Positions 38,001 to 47,771 are shown, counted from the stretch's first letter. The stretch is 64,000 bases of DNA from Bernardetia sp. (GCA_020630575.1 JAHDBD010000013.1:1-64000); one strand, 5' to 3'. Translations and numbers: made by a program. The notes: generated from the sequence alone by a model not told the origin.

Positions 38001-39697
38001 TGCAAGGAAAAGAAACTAACTTTGAACACGTTTTAGCGATTCGTGAAGGTTTAAAATCTAAGAAGCCATTTACACAAGAAATTCTAAATTATGACAAAAT
38101 GGGCAGAAAATATTGGTTAGAACTCAATATTACTCCCGTTATAGATGAATTTACAGGCGAAATAACTCAGTTTATTGGCATTGAAACTGATGTTACCAAA
38201 CGCAAAAAAGATGAAGAAGATTTGAAACGTCTTTCTGTTGTGGCAAGCGAAACTAGTAATGCTGTGGTTATTACAGATGCTCAAGGTTATATTATTTGGG
38301 TAAATGATGGTTTTTTGAAAATCACAGAATACTCTCTCACTGAAGTAATAGGCAAAAAACCAGGTGCGCTTCTACAAGGAAAAGAAACAAAGAGAGAACA
38401 CGTTTTAGCAATTCGTGAAGGTTTAAAATCTAAGAAACCATTTACACAAGAAATTCTAAATTATTCTAAATATGGAAAAGAATATTGGTTAGAAATCAGT
38501 ATTACTCCTGTCTTTGATGAAAAAACAGGAGAAGTAGCTCAGTTTGTGGGAGTTGAAACAGATATAACAGTCCGAAAAGAAGCCGAACAGCTTATTTTAG
38601 AAAAAAATAAAATGCTCCAAACCTCAGAAGAAGAGCTACGTCAAAACTTTGAAGAACTTCAAACTACCCAAGAAGAACTACAAAGACAAAAAATAGAAGT
38701 AGAACGAGCATTAAGAGAACTCAAAAGTACACAAAGTCAGCTTATTCATAGTGAAAAAATGGCTACATTAGGACAATTGGTGGCAAATATTGCACACGAA
38801 ATAAATACACCTTTGGGCGCTATTCGTTCGTCGGCTGGAGGAATTGAACAAACACTTACCGAAACTCTACCTGTTTTACCTGAATTTTTGAGTGCCTTAC
38901 CACCAAATGACCTCAAAATATTTAATAAAGCAGTTAAGTTTTCTGCAGAAAATAACATTTCACTTTCTTCAAGAGAACAAAGAACATTGAAGTATGATTT
39001 GATAGATAAACTTGACTCTTATAAAAATGTCCAGTATAATAACCGTTTTGCTGACTTACTTGTCGATAGTGGTATTTATAAGGATGATAAAATGGTAAAT
39101 AATATACTAGCTTCCAAAAATCCTTATGAGTTACTTCAAACGATATATCATATATCATCAATAATTAGAAGTAATCAGACTATTCAAATGGCAACTGAAA
39201 GAGCTTCAAAAATTATTTTTGCGCTCAAAAACTTTTCACGTCAAGACCAAAATGGTGTAAAACAAAAAACAGATGTAAATAAAAGCATCGAAAACACACT
39301 TGTTTTATATCAAAATCAGATAAAACATGGTATTGATATGCAAAAAGAATTTAATGATATTCCTGAAATAATGGGATTTCCTGATGAACTTGTGCAAGTA
39401 TGGACCAACCTTATTCACAATGCTATACAAGCTATGAAAAATCAAGGTACACTTATTTTGAAAACAAGGAGAAAGGGAACAAATATTCTAGTAAGTATTG
39501 GCGATACGGGTACAGGCATTCCAAAAGAAGCCCAAGAACATATTTTTGATGCTTTCTTTACAACCAAAAAAGCAGGAGAAGGAAGTGGACTTGGATTAGA
39601 TATTGTCAAGAAAATAATTAACAAACATAATGGTAATATTTGGTTTGAGAGTAAAGAAGGAGAAGGAACAACATTTTTTGTCGAAATTCCTTTGTAA
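35093..39697 (+). CDS. soluble multi-PAS histidine kinase (1534 aa)
   Basis: No signal peptide or membrane helix, so a cytoplasmic sensor kinase. Order: PAS1 (about 10-130); four near-identical PAS plus coiled-coil modules of exactly 157 residues beginning at about 159, 316, 473 and 630; PAS6 (about 785-915); two more closely related PAS modules of 124 residues (about 920-1165); a coiled coil; then HisKA with the H box VANIAHEINTPLGAI (His1235), an insertion of some 120 residues before the second kinase helix (SNQTIQMATERASKI), the N box WTNLIHNAIQAM near 1437, GDTGTGIP, FDAFFTTKKAGEGSGLGL. The coiled-coil linkers carry a heptad-like QATEEELRQNLEELNATQEQ. No receiver domain is fused and no regulator gene is adjacent. 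The next gene encodes a kinase with the same C-terminal plan. Ligand unknown. Confidence 0.92.
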   Translation: MTTYEELENCQNQLQSLVDALDRSAIVSIADKQGKITKINDEFCRISQYTEKELLGKDHRIVNSGHHTKEFWKEMWRDISRGKTWRAEVKNKAKDGSFYWVDTVINPMFDENKKITSYLSIRYLITDRKKAEADIAIQKEQLEESNLIINSQLEAISTSFGYVEFNLERKITKVNPMFAKWTEFSETELIGLSHKELLPQDEETETYFKNLWKQLEEGKTISGVFKRKTKSDKNLWIFGAYCPVKNDRGEVIRVVKIASNYNAQKEAENEIQQQQEELQATEEELRQNLEELNATQEQLQETFLLNKSQLDAISTSFGYVEFNLERKIIKVNPIFANWTEFSDSELIGLSHKELLPQDEETETYFKNLWKQLEEGKTVNGVFKRKTKSDKNLWVFGAYCPVKNDRGEVIRVIKIASNYNAQKEAENEIQQQQEELQATEEELRQNLEELNATQEQLQETFLLNKSQLDAISTSFGYVEFNLERKIIKVNPIFANWTEFSDSELIGLSHKELLPQDDETESYFKNLWKQLEEGKTVSGVFRRKTKSDKDLWIFGAYCPVKNEKGKVIRVIKIASNYNTQKEAEIEIQAQREELQATEEELRQNLEELNATQEQLQETFLLNKSQLDAISTSFGYVEFNLERKIIKVNPIFAEWTEFDQGELIGLSHKKLLPQDEQTEIYFKDLWDKLKKGKTVSGVFRRKTKSNKDLWVFGAYCPVTNDKGEVIRVIKIATNYNAQKQNENEIQAQQEELQATEEELRQNLEELNATQEQLQEQKLKIEEEGIYRKAILENAPMMLIAIDLKGTITSFNSLAEKLLEYEAEKVVGKVSPIIFHDMDEIKVYAKQLSEELDEIIPVGFDVLTAKAKRNLPTAKEWTYISKNGKIFPVELHISSIKNDKTGETIGYLAMAQDITDRKEADKELQKLSVVARETSNAIVITDAEGYTTWVNEGFTRTTGYTLPEIIGKKPGKLLQGKETNFEHVLAIREGLKSKKPFTQEILNYDKMGRKYWLELNITPVIDEFTGEITQFIGIETDVTKRKKDEEDLKRLSVVASETSNAVVITDAQGYIIWVNDGFLKITEYSLTEVIGKKPGALLQGKETKREHVLAIREGLKSKKPFTQEILNYSKYGKEYWLEISITPVFDEKTGEVAQFVGVETDITVRKEAEQLILEKNKMLQTSEEELRQNFEELQTTQEELQRQKIEVERALRELKSTQSQLIHSEKMATLGQLVANIAHEINTPLGAIRSSAGGIEQTLTETLPVLPEFLSALPPNDLKIFNKAVKFSAENNISLSSREQRTLKYDLIDKLDSYKNVQYNNRFADLLVDSGIYKDDKMVNNILASKNPYELLQTIYHISSIIRSNQTIQMATERASKIIFALKNFSRQDQNGVKQKTDVNKSIENTLVLYQNQIKHGIDMQKEFNDIPEIMGFPDELVQVWTNLIHNAIQAMKNQGTLILKTRRKGTNILVSIGDTGTGIPKEAQEHIFDAFFTTKKAGEGSGLGLDIVKKIINKHNGNIWFESKEGEGTTFFVEIPL
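35570..37453 (+). repeat. four tandem 471-bp intragenic repeats
   Basis: Landmark TTTGGGTATG occurs at 35570, 36041, 36512 and 36983, exactly 471 bp apart (157 codons). Roughly 35858-36150 is identical by eye to its counterpart 471 bp downstream; the first and fourth units are more diverged. The phase of the unit boundary is arbitrary. Confidence 0.9.
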
Positions 39698-39714
39698 AAA
39701 ATAAAAAGGAAAGA

Positions 39715-39755
39715 AAAACAATTTTGTTTTAGTAAAACTAAAATGGAGTTGTTTT
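39715..39755 (+). terminator. terminator after first PAS kinase
   Basis: Two-part stem, AAAACAA/TTGTTTT outside and TTTTAGT/ACTAAAA inside around AAA, separated by a small internal loop. It suggests the two kinase genes are separate transcripts. Confidence 0.55.
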
Positions 39756-39830
39756 CTGACCTTAAAGAATTAAGTCAAGAAACTAGATTAACTACCACTT
39801 ACTAATAATTTAAAATTTGCTACTTACTAT

Positions 39831-42800
39831 ATGAACTATTTAAAACAAGAATTTTATCAGATTCTAAAGTCTGATGAAGATTTTTTTGATTTCGTTCAAC
39901 TAAATGCTTTTGATGGACTTTGGTTTTGGAATTTAGAAAAACCTAATGATAAATGGATAAATCCTAAGTTTTGTAATCTCTTAGGGTACGAATATGAAGA
40001 ATTACAAGGTAACCAAATTCAAAAAATTGTTCATCCTAAAGACTTAGAAAAAATAAATACTATTTTTTTGAGTTATAAAACGACAAACAGTTCTACTATC
40101 TATGAAAATGAAATACGATTTTTTCATAAAAATGGAACTACTTTGTGGGTAAAAATGAAAGCTCTTATTTTTGGAAGTCCTGAAGAAAATAATCATAGAG
40201 TAGTAGTAACACATACCAATACAACAACAAACCATCAACAAGAAGTTGAATTGATTCGTATCGTAAACAGATATGAATCTATGCTAAACCATAATAGTGT
40301 TTTTATTATCCGAACTGATTTAGAAGGAAAATATACCTATGTCAATAATCATTTTTGCGACCGATTGGGCTTAGATAAAAGAGAGATTATTGGACAAATT
40401 GCTGTGTCTGCAATTTTAGTAGAAGACCGTGAAAAATATATAGAGGCTGTTCACAAATGTTTTGCTTCTCCTAATGATTCTGTATTTGTTCATCTCAGGA
40501 AACCTATTTTTGATAGAAAAACTCAAAAAACAACTTCTCAGTACATATATTCTGATTGGGAATGTAAACTCATTCTTAATAAAGATGGAATAGCAGAAGA
40601 AATACAATGTGTAGGCATAGAGGTGACTGATAAAGTAATGTCTGAAAAAGAAAAAGATATACAAACCAAAGAATTAATTCAAACACAAAAACTCCTCAAT
40701 ACGTGTAACTCGCATGCAAAGATTGGTATATGGAATCTAGATTTAAAAACAGGAATTGTGCAATGGGACAAAATAGCTAGAAATATACATGAAGTAGATA
40801 AAGATTTTGTAATACACAATAATGGAATTGAATTCTATCAAGAAAAAGACAAAGCACGCATAGAAAAGGTAGGTATGTTAGCTCTTACAGAAGGAAAAAA
40901 ACCTGATGAAGAATTCGAAATTATTACTTACAAAGGAAATAAAAGATGGATAAGAGTAATAGGAATTCCAGTCATGGAAAATGGTAGTTGTATAGAGTTT
41001 TATGGGACTATACAAGATATTACTTCGCAAAAACAAGCTGAGTTACAAATCAAAGAAAAGTTAAAAGAACTAGAAATTACACAAAAAGAACTAATACATA
41101 CTCAACAAATTCTTAAAACTTGCAATGAAAATACAAGAGTTGGAGTTTGGATGTTAGACTTAAAAACACGGCTTGTCAAATGGGATAAAATCATCAGAGA
41201 AATACATGAAGTAGATGAGAATTTTATAGTTGATGATAAAATTGGTATTTCTTTCTATAAAGACAAAGATCAAGAAAAAATTAAAAAAAATCTTGACTTG
41301 GCTCTTGAAAAGGGGATAAGCTATGATGATGAGTTCCAATTTGTAACTAATAAGGGAAACAAAAGGTGGGTTCGTTCTACAGGCGTACCTACTATGGAAA
41401 ACGGAGTTTGTGTAGAGCTATACGGTACTTTTCAAGATATAACAGAGAAAAAAGAAATAGAAATTCAACTAAAAGAAAAAATATCACAACTAGAATCTAC
41501 ACAGAATAAACTTATTCATACTCAAAAGTTATTAGATGCTTCTAATGAGGCTGCAAAAATAGGTACTTGGCAACTTAACCTAGATGATTTTACAACTACT
41601 TGGAATAAAGTCACTAAAGAAATACACCAAGTAGAAAATGATTTTGTTTCGAACGCTCAAAATGGAATAGAATTTTATAAAGAAGGATATAGCCGAGAAA
41701 AAATTACTGAGGTATTTAAAAAAGCTTTTGAAGAAGGAACGCCTTTTGACGAACAACTCATAATTATTACTGCAAAAGGAAATGAAAAATGGGTAAGAGC
41801 TATTGGAATTCCTATATTTGAAAACAGAAAATGTATAGAACTCTATGGTACATTTCAAGATATAACAACTCAAAAAGAAGTTGAGCTAGAAATAAAAGAA
41901 AAAGTAGAAGAGTTACAAACTACTCAAAATCGACTTATTCATACTCAAAAATTATTAGATGCTTCCAATGAAGCTGCAAAAATAGGTACTTGGGAACTTA
42001 ATATAGATGATTTTAGTACAAATGTTGATAAAATTACTAGACAGATTCATCAAGTAGATGATAATTTCCTTTGGAATGTTGATAATGCAATTCTTTTTTA
42101 TAAAGAAGGATATAGCCGAGAAAAAATTACTGAGGTATTTAAAAAAGCTTTTGAAGAAGGAATTCCGTATGATGAACAACTTAAAATTGTTACTGCTAAA
42201 GGAAATGAAGTTTGGATAAGAACTATAGGAATACCTACACTTGAAAATGGAAAATGTGTCGAACTCTATGGTACTTTTCAAGATATAACAGCTCAAAAAG
42301 AAGCTGAGTTAGAGATAAAGCAAAAAATAGATGAATTAGAAATTACACAGCATCAACTTATTCATACTAAAAAATTATTAGATGCTTCTAATGAAGCTGC
42401 ACAAATTGGAACTTGGGAGCTTGACCTAAATAATCAGTCTGTAATTTGGGATAAAGTAACTAAATCAATCCATGAAGTAGATACTAATTTTATTACTACA
42501 ATTGAAAATGGAATAGAATTTTATACAGAGGGTTATAGCCGTGAGACAATAACTAATTTGTTTAAAAAAGCTGTAGAAGAAGGAATTCCTTTTGATAAAG
42601 AACTTAAAATCATTACAGCAAAAGGAAATAAAATTTGGGTAAGGGTCATTGGTGTACCTACCTTTGAGAATGGAAAATGTGTTGAACTCTATGGTACAAC
42701 TCAAAACATAGATAAGCAAAAAAGAAATGAAATTATTCTTCAACAAAAATTAGAAGAACTTGAAATTTCTCAAAACCAACTCTTACATACTAGTAAACTT

Positions 42801-45800
42801 TTAGAAACTTGTAATGCCAATGCAGTAATTGGTGTTTGGGAATTTGATTTAGAAACTAGAGTTAATAAAGTAGACAAAATTATTCGACAAATACATGAAG
42901 TAGATAATAATTATGAATCTTCAATAGATCATGGATTAGAATCTTATCATGAAGAAGATAGAAAAGTGATTACTGATTCGTTTAATAATGCTATAAATAG
43001 TGGAATTTCATTTGACAAACAACTCAGAATAACTACACATAAAGGAAATAAAAAATGGGTACGAGTAATCGGAATTCCTAAAATAGAGCAAGGAAAAACA
43101 ATAGAACTATATGGACTGCTTCAAGATATAACGCTTCAAAAAAATGCTGAAACTCAGCTTAAAGAAAAAGTAAATGAACTAGAAAAAGCAAAACAAGAAA
43201 TTCAACAGATTCAATCAAAACTGAGCCTAATCCTAGAAAAAACAGGTGTTGGATTGTGGGAGCTAAATCTAACAACTGGAGAAACTTTTTGGGATGAACA
43301 ATCCTATAAATTATTTCACGAAACAAAAGATAGTTTTACACCTGAAAAATGGCAAGAAAAAATATATCCTGAAGATTTGATAAATGTGCTAAAAAGTATT
43401 GATGATTTAACAAAAAATAATTCATCTATTTTTGATATTAAGTACAGAATGCTACACAAAGAAAATATTACTTGTTATTACCACTCTAAGGGTGTACTTA
43501 TAAAGGAAAATAATCAAGCAAAATTAGTAGGTACTGTACAAGATATAACCAAACAAAAAGAGGCGAAAATTCAACTCAAAGAAAAAGTAAATGAACTAGA
43601 AAAAGCAAAACAAGAAACTCAAAAAATTCAAAATAAACTTTCTACTACCTTAGAAAAAACAGGTATCGGAATATGGGAAGTTGATTTACTAACTGGTAGA
43701 ACTTATTGGGATAAGCAAATCAGAAAAATGTTTGGTGTTAATGAATTTGAAGAAATCAATAATGAAATAGCATCATCCAAAATCCATGAAGATGACCTTG
43801 TGATAATGAACAAAATGTTGGAAAATTTAATTTTGGAAAAAATTCCAACCTATCACATGGTATATAGAGTAAACCTTTATTATGAGACTATAAAATACTA
43901 TGACTCTAAGGTTGTATTAATAAAAGACGAAGAGGGCAAACCTATCTCTGTTTTTGGGGTTACTCAAGATATTACTAAAGAAAAACAAGCAGAGCTTAAA
44001 ATTCAAGAAAAAGTAACAGAGCTACAAATTGCGCAACAAGAAATTCAATCTATTCAAGTTAAACTTTCTACCACATTAGAAAAAACAGGAATTGGATTGT
44101 GGGAAATAGATTTAATTACTAATCAACCCTATTTGAATAAACAGGCTAGAATACTGTTTGGAATATCTGAATATGAAGAAATAAATTCTGGAAGCATATC
44201 AAAAAGAATTCATCCTAATGATATTGCTAGGGTAAATGAGCTTCTTGCAGATTTAGTCACCCAAAGAGTTTTACAATATCAAGCTATATACAGAACAGTA
44301 CCTATTGATGGGAAAATTCGTTATCATGAGTCAAAAGCCACTTTAATAAAAGATGAAAAAGGAAACCCTATTTCAATACTGGGAGTCACTCAAGATATTA
44401 CTATACAAAAAGAACATGAAAACATTATTGAAGAACAAAATCAAGATTTAGCTAAATCTGAGCAAGAACTCAGAAAAGGAATCAGAGAAATGTATCACTT
44501 ACAGAAAGATTTAGAAACACAAAAACAACAGTTAGAACAGATTTTTGATGCTGTTCCTGCCATGATTTATCAGTTTAAGAGAGACAAAGAAGGGCATATT
44601 TCTTTTCCCTTAGTTAGTAAAGGCTCAGAATTTGTTTTGGGAGTTACACCTCAAGAAATGCAAAATAACTCATCTGATGATATTTTTGAATCCATACATC
44701 CTGAAGATTTGTTAGGCTTTCAATCTTCAGGAAAAAAATCGGCTGATACCATGCAAAAATGGGAATCCGAACTTCGCCTAATCAAAAATGAAAAAGAAGT
44801 TTGGATACATGCTACCTCCAAACCAACACGTATGGATGATGGAAGTATTTTATGGACTGGAATTATGCAAAATATTGACCAACTAAAAGAAAATGAACTT
44901 AAAATACAAAAGCAAAACCAAGAACTTCAAGAAACGCTAGATGAATTAAGAACCACACAATCTCAACTTATTCATAATGAAAAAATGACAACACTAGGAC
45001 AACTTGTTGCTAGTATTGCTCATGAAATAAATACACCTTTAGGCGCAATTAGTTCTTCAGCAGGAACTATTTTCAAATTACTAAAAGATTCACTATCTAA
45101 CTTACCTAAAATAATAAGAACTCTTACTGAGCAACAATTAGAAGGTTTTAATATATTGATAGAAAAATCAATGGAGACAAACAAACTTTATTCTTCTAGA
45201 GAAAAAAGAGCTATAAAATACAAATTAATTGCTGAGTTTGAAGATAGAAATATTTATCAAGCTGATAGGATTGCTGATATTCTAGTTGATACAGGGTTGA
45301 ACGAATACAAAGAACTCTATGAACCTTTTTTAGAATTACCTCAGGCTGTAGAAATTTTTCATTCCATTTATGAAATATCTACAATTATGAAAAGTAATAC
45401 AACTGTCAGAATTGCAACTGAAAAAGCTTCAAAAATTATTATTACACTCAAAAACTTTTCTCGTCAAGATCATACAGGAGAAAAAAAATCTACTAATATT
45501 AATGAGAGTTTAGAAAATACATTGATTTTATATCAAAATAAACTCAAATATGGAATTGAGGTAATTAGAGAAATGGAAGATTTGCCTTTAATAAATGCCT
45601 ATGAAGACGAACTAGCACAAGTTTGGACAAACTTACTTCATAATGCTATTCAAGCCATAGATACTAGCAAGAATAAGAAAGGCAAAATATATTTGACTAC
45701 CAAAAAGCAGGAAAATAAAATTCTTGTTTCGGTAAGAGATACAGGAAAAGGAGTACCAGATGAAGTCAAACAAAAAATATTTGATGCTTTTTTTACTACC

Positions 45801-45944
45801 AAGCCAGTAGGAGAAGGAAGTGGATTAGGACTTAATATTGTCAGAAAAATCATAGAAAAGCATGACGGCAAAATTTGGTTCGAAACCGAAAATATAGGTG
45901 AAAATACAGGTACGACTTTCTTTGTAGAACTACCTATAAAATAA
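39831..45944 (+). CDS. soluble multi-PAS histidine kinase (2037 aa)
   Basis: No membrane helix. I count about twelve PAS/PAC modules: two divergent ones (to about residue 280); six related modules of about 141 residues, each opening with a line like LIHTQKLLDASNEAAKIGTW and closing with ELYGTFQDIT; three of a second type (KLSTTLEKTGIGLWEIDL); and one last PAS (about 1570-1690). The kinase core follows: VASIAHEINTPLGAI with His1731, an insertion of about 120 residues similar to that of the neighbouring kinase, WTNLLHNAIQAI near 1930, RDTGKGVP, FDAFFTTKPVGEGSGLGL. All catalytic residues are present. One of the largest soluble histidine kinases to expect in a bacterium; signal and partner unknown. 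Confidence 0.92.
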   Translation: MNYLKQEFYQILKSDEDFFDFVQLNAFDGLWFWNLEKPNDKWINPKFCNLLGYEYEELQGNQIQKIVHPKDLEKINTIFLSYKTTNSSTIYENEIRFFHKNGTTLWVKMKALIFGSPEENNHRVVVTHTNTTTNHQQEVELIRIVNRYESMLNHNSVFIIRTDLEGKYTYVNNHFCDRLGLDKREIIGQIAVSAILVEDREKYIEAVHKCFASPNDSVFVHLRKPIFDRKTQKTTSQYIYSDWECKLILNKDGIAEEIQCVGIEVTDKVMSEKEKDIQTKELIQTQKLLNTCNSHAKIGIWNLDLKTGIVQWDKIARNIHEVDKDFVIHNNGIEFYQEKDKARIEKVGMLALTEGKKPDEEFEIITYKGNKRWIRVIGIPVMENGSCIEFYGTIQDITSQKQAELQIKEKLKELEITQKELIHTQQILKTCNENTRVGVWMLDLKTRLVKWDKIIREIHEVDENFIVDDKIGISFYKDKDQEKIKKNLDLALEKGISYDDEFQFVTNKGNKRWVRSTGVPTMENGVCVELYGTFQDITEKKEIEIQLKEKISQLESTQNKLIHTQKLLDASNEAAKIGTWQLNLDDFTTTWNKVTKEIHQVENDFVSNAQNGIEFYKEGYSREKITEVFKKAFEEGTPFDEQLIIITAKGNEKWVRAIGIPIFENRKCIELYGTFQDITTQKEVELEIKEKVEELQTTQNRLIHTQKLLDASNEAAKIGTWELNIDDFSTNVDKITRQIHQVDDNFLWNVDNAILFYKEGYSREKITEVFKKAFEEGIPYDEQLKIVTAKGNEVWIRTIGIPTLENGKCVELYGTFQDITAQKEAELEIKQKIDELEITQHQLIHTKKLLDASNEAAQIGTWELDLNNQSVIWDKVTKSIHEVDTNFITTIENGIEFYTEGYSRETITNLFKKAVEEGIPFDKELKIITAKGNKIWVRVIGVPTFENGKCVELYGTTQNIDKQKRNEIILQQKLEELEISQNQLLHTSKLLETCNANAVIGVWEFDLETRVNKVDKIIRQIHEVDNNYESSIDHGLESYHEEDRKVITDSFNNAINSGISFDKQLRITTHKGNKKWVRVIGIPKIEQGKTIELYGLLQDITLQKNAETQLKEKVNELEKAKQEIQQIQSKLSLILEKTGVGLWELNLTTGETFWDEQSYKLFHETKDSFTPEKWQEKIYPEDLINVLKSIDDLTKNNSSIFDIKYRMLHKENITCYYHSKGVLIKENNQAKLVGTVQDITKQKEAKIQLKEKVNELEKAKQETQKIQNKLSTTLEKTGIGIWEVDLLTGRTYWDKQIRKMFGVNEFEEINNEIASSKIHEDDLVIMNKMLENLILEKIPTYHMVYRVNLYYETIKYYDSKVVLIKDEEGKPISVFGVTQDITKEKQAELKIQEKVTELQIAQQEIQSIQVKLSTTLEKTGIGLWEIDLITNQPYLNKQARILFGISEYEEINSGSISKRIHPNDIARVNELLADLVTQRVLQYQAIYRTVPIDGKIRYHESKATLIKDEKGNPISILGVTQDITIQKEHENIIEEQNQDLAKSEQELRKGIREMYHLQKDLETQKQQLEQIFDAVPAMIYQFKRDKEGHISFPLVSKGSEFVLGVTPQEMQNNSSDDIFESIHPEDLLGFQSSGKKSADTMQKWESELRLIKNEKEVWIHATSKPTRMDDGSILWTGIMQNIDQLKENELKIQKQNQELQETLDELRTTQSQLIHNEKMTTLGQLVASIAHEINTPLGAISSSAGTIFKLLKDSLSNLPKIIRTLTEQQLEGFNILIEKSMETNKLYSSREKRAIKYKLIAEFEDRNIYQADRIADILVDTGLNEYKELYEPFLELPQAVEIFHSIYEISTIMKSNTTVRIATEKASKIIITLKNFSRQDHTGEKKSTNINESLENTLILYQNKLKYGIEVIREMEDLPLINAYEDELAQVWTNLLHNAIQAIDTSKNKKGKIYLTTKKQENKILVSVRDTGKGVPDEVKQKIFDAFFTTKPVGEGSGLGLNIVRKIIEKHDGKIWFETENIGENTGTTFFVELPIK
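41511..42779 (+). repeat. tandem 423-bp intragenic PAS repeats
   Basis: CTTATTC landmarks fall at 41511, 41934 and 42357, exactly 423 bp (141 codons) apart. The segment around AAAGAAGGATATAGCCGAGA (about 41689 and 42112) is identical for some 60 bases in two units, a sign of recent duplication or conversion. Flanking units on both sides are more diverged. Confidence 0.85.
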
Positions 45945-45975
45945 ATTCTCATCATAAATCTCAATAAACTTCAAC

Positions 45976-46012
45976 AAAAAAACCTTTACAAAATGGTTGT
46001 AAAGGCTTTTTT
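45976..46012 (+). terminator. terminator after second PAS kinase
   Basis: Perfect CCTTTACAA (45983-45991)/TTGTAAAGG (45997-46005) stem, extended by A and T runs after one mismatch, ending in eight T. Confidence 0.8.
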
Positions 46013-46072
46013 TTAAGTAATTGAGCTAAATTATTTACAGCTTATTTATTAAGCATCTTTTTTAGAATGAAA

Positions 46073-46150
46073 CCCATAACTTTAGTTATGGGATAGTAAG
46101 AGGTTATTTTCCACCTTTCTGCTCCTATTTTCCCACGATTAAAATCGTGG
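46073..46150. repeat. pair of short palindromes
   Basis: CCCATAAC-TTTA-GTTATGGG (46073-46092) and CCACGATT-AA-AATCGTGG (46133-46150), both perfect, 40 bases apart between convergent genes. They look like a REP/BIME-type unit or the end hairpins of an IS200/IS605-like element, though no transposase is near. Confidence 0.55.
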
Positions 46151-46205
46151 TTTATATGTAATTCTGCCCAATTACTTAAATTCATTTATTCAGCATTATC
46201 AAATT

Positions 46206-47771
46206 TTAAACTCCCAAAAGTAATCTTGAAGGATCTTCAATCAATTCTTTGATTCTGTAAAGGAAAGTTACAGATTCTTTTCCATCTACAATCCTGTGGT
46301 CATAAGAAAGAGCGATATACATAATTGGACGAATCTCTACTTTTCCATCAATCGCAACAGGACGCTCAACAATATTATGAAGTCCTAAAATAGCTGATTG
46401 AGGAGCATTAATGATTGGAGTAGAAAGCATTGAGCCAAAAATACCACCATTTGTGATAGTGAATGTTCCACCAGACATTTCGTCAATAGTAAGTTTTCCA
46501 TCTCTAGCCTTTACAGCCAAACGAACCACTTCTTTTTCTACACCTGCAAAAGAAAGCTGTTCTGCATTACGAATAACAGGAACAACCAAACCACGAGGAG
46601 AAGAAACTGCAATCGAAACGTCAGCATAATTATGATATAAAATTTCATCATCTTTCTCACCTGTAATTTGAGCATTTACCCCAGGAATTTCCATAAGTGC
46701 CATTGTTACAGCTTTTGTAAAGAAAGACATAAATCCTAAACCTACTTCGTGGGTTTCCTTAAATTTATCTTTGTATTTTTTACGCATTTCCATAACAGCC
46801 GACATATCTACTTCATTAAAAGTAGTAAGCATGGCTGTTTGATTTTTTGCAGCTACCAAACGTTTTGCAATTGTTTTACGAAGCGAAGACATACGCTCTA
46901 CATTCGTACTACGGTCGCCTTGTGTTTCAGCACTTGCTGGTGCTTTATCATCTTTCTTAGAAGACGCAGGAGCTTTTGGTTGAGAAGGTGCAGATGTAGA
47001 AGATGATTTCTGAGCATTTTGAGCATCTTCTTTTGTTATTCTGCCATCTCTTCCTGTTCCTTTTACATCTTTTGCATCAATTCCTTTTTCAGCTAACATT
47101 TTTGAAGCAGCAGGAGAAGCATGTCCTTTTGCATAACCTGAGTCTTCACTAGAATACATATCACTATTTGGTGCATTTGATGCGCTTGTAGCTTCTTTAG
47201 TTGAACTAGAAGAAGAAGCACTTCCACCCATTTCAATTTTAGCAAAATCGTCTCCAATAGCAAGTGTAGAGCCTGCTTCTACCATGTGAAATACTTTTCC
47301 AGCTTTCTCAGCAGGAACTTCAAAGTTTGCTTTATCAGATTCCAATTCACAGATTGGGTCATCCAATTCTACTTCTTCACCATCTTCTACAAGCCAGTTT
47401 GCCAATACTACTTCCGAAATAGATTCGCCAACAGTAGGTATTTTCATGACGAAAGTTTCAGCTTTTGCTGTAGCTTCTTGTTTTGGAGCTTCTTTCGTTT
47501 CTGATTTGGTTTCTTCTTTAGTTTCGCTGCCATTTTCTCCCTCTTCGATTACACAAAGAAGTGCGCCTATTTCTAAAGTATCACCAGCTTCTGCCTTGAA
47601 CCTTATGATTCCATCAGCTTCAGCAGGAACTTCAAAAGTTGCTTTATCAGATTCTAATTCACAGATAAGATCGTCCATTTCTACGTGGTCGCCGTCTTCT
47701 ACAAGCCAGTTTGCGATGACTACTTCTGTGATAGATTCGCCAACAGTAGGTATTTTCATTTCTTTTGCCAT
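46206..47771 (-). CDS. odhB: dihydrolipoyllysine-residue succinyltransferase (2-oxoglutarate dehydrogenase E2)
   Basis: 521 residues. E2 core of the 2-oxoglutarate dehydrogenase complex of the TCA cycle. Two lipoyl domains are present, residues about 4-77 and 108-181, each with its modified Lys (ESDKATFEV and ESDKANFEV), then a linker rich in Ser/Ala, the E3-binding domain ([20 protein letters not shown] with [12 protein letters not shown]), a second linker and the acyltransferase domain. The catalytic [10 protein letters not shown] lies near the C terminus. [14 protein letters not shown] is typical of succinyl- rather than acetyltransferases. E. coli SucB has one lipoyl domain in about 405 residues, so the duplicated domain accounts for the length. 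The E1 gene is not adjacent. Confidence 0.93.
   Translation of the reverse strand: MAKEMKIPTVGESITEVVIANWLVEDGDHVEMDDLICELESDKATFEVPAEADGIIRFKAEAGDTLEIGALLCVIEEGENGSETKEETKSETKEAPKQEATAKAETFVMKIPTVGESISEVVLANWLVEDGEEVELDDPICELESDKANFEVPAEKAGKVFHMVEAGSTLAIGDDFAKIEMGGSASSSSSTKEATSASNAPNSDMYSSEDSGYAKGHASPAASKMLAEKGIDAKDVKGTGRDGRITKEDAQNAQKSSSTSAPSQPKAPASSKKDDKAPASAETQGDRSTNVERMSSLRKTIAKRLVAAKNQTAMLTTFNEVDMSAVMEMRKKYKDKFKETHEVGLGFMSFFTKAVTMALMEIPGVNAQITGEKDDEILYHNYADVSIAVSSPRGLVVPVIRNAEQLSFAGVEKEVVRLAVKARDGKLTIDEMSGGTFTITNGGIFGSMLSTPIINAPQSAILGLHNIVERPVAIDGKVEIRPIMYIALSYDHRIVDGKESVTFLYRIKELIEDPSRLLLGV

Noticed and set aside
37861-38600. LOV photoreceptor domains in the PAS modules with KLLQGKET
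   Set aside because: The LOV signature GRNCRFLQ with its reactive Cys is absent; the position reads GKKPGKLLQ.
39442-39624. Minus-strand frame within the kinase ATPase domain
   Set aside because: Antisense shadow of a clearly coding, conserved HATPase region; several such frames occur under the repeats.
46073-46150. Insertion sequence
   Set aside because: No transposase gene or remnant in the 260-bp gap; only short palindromes remain.
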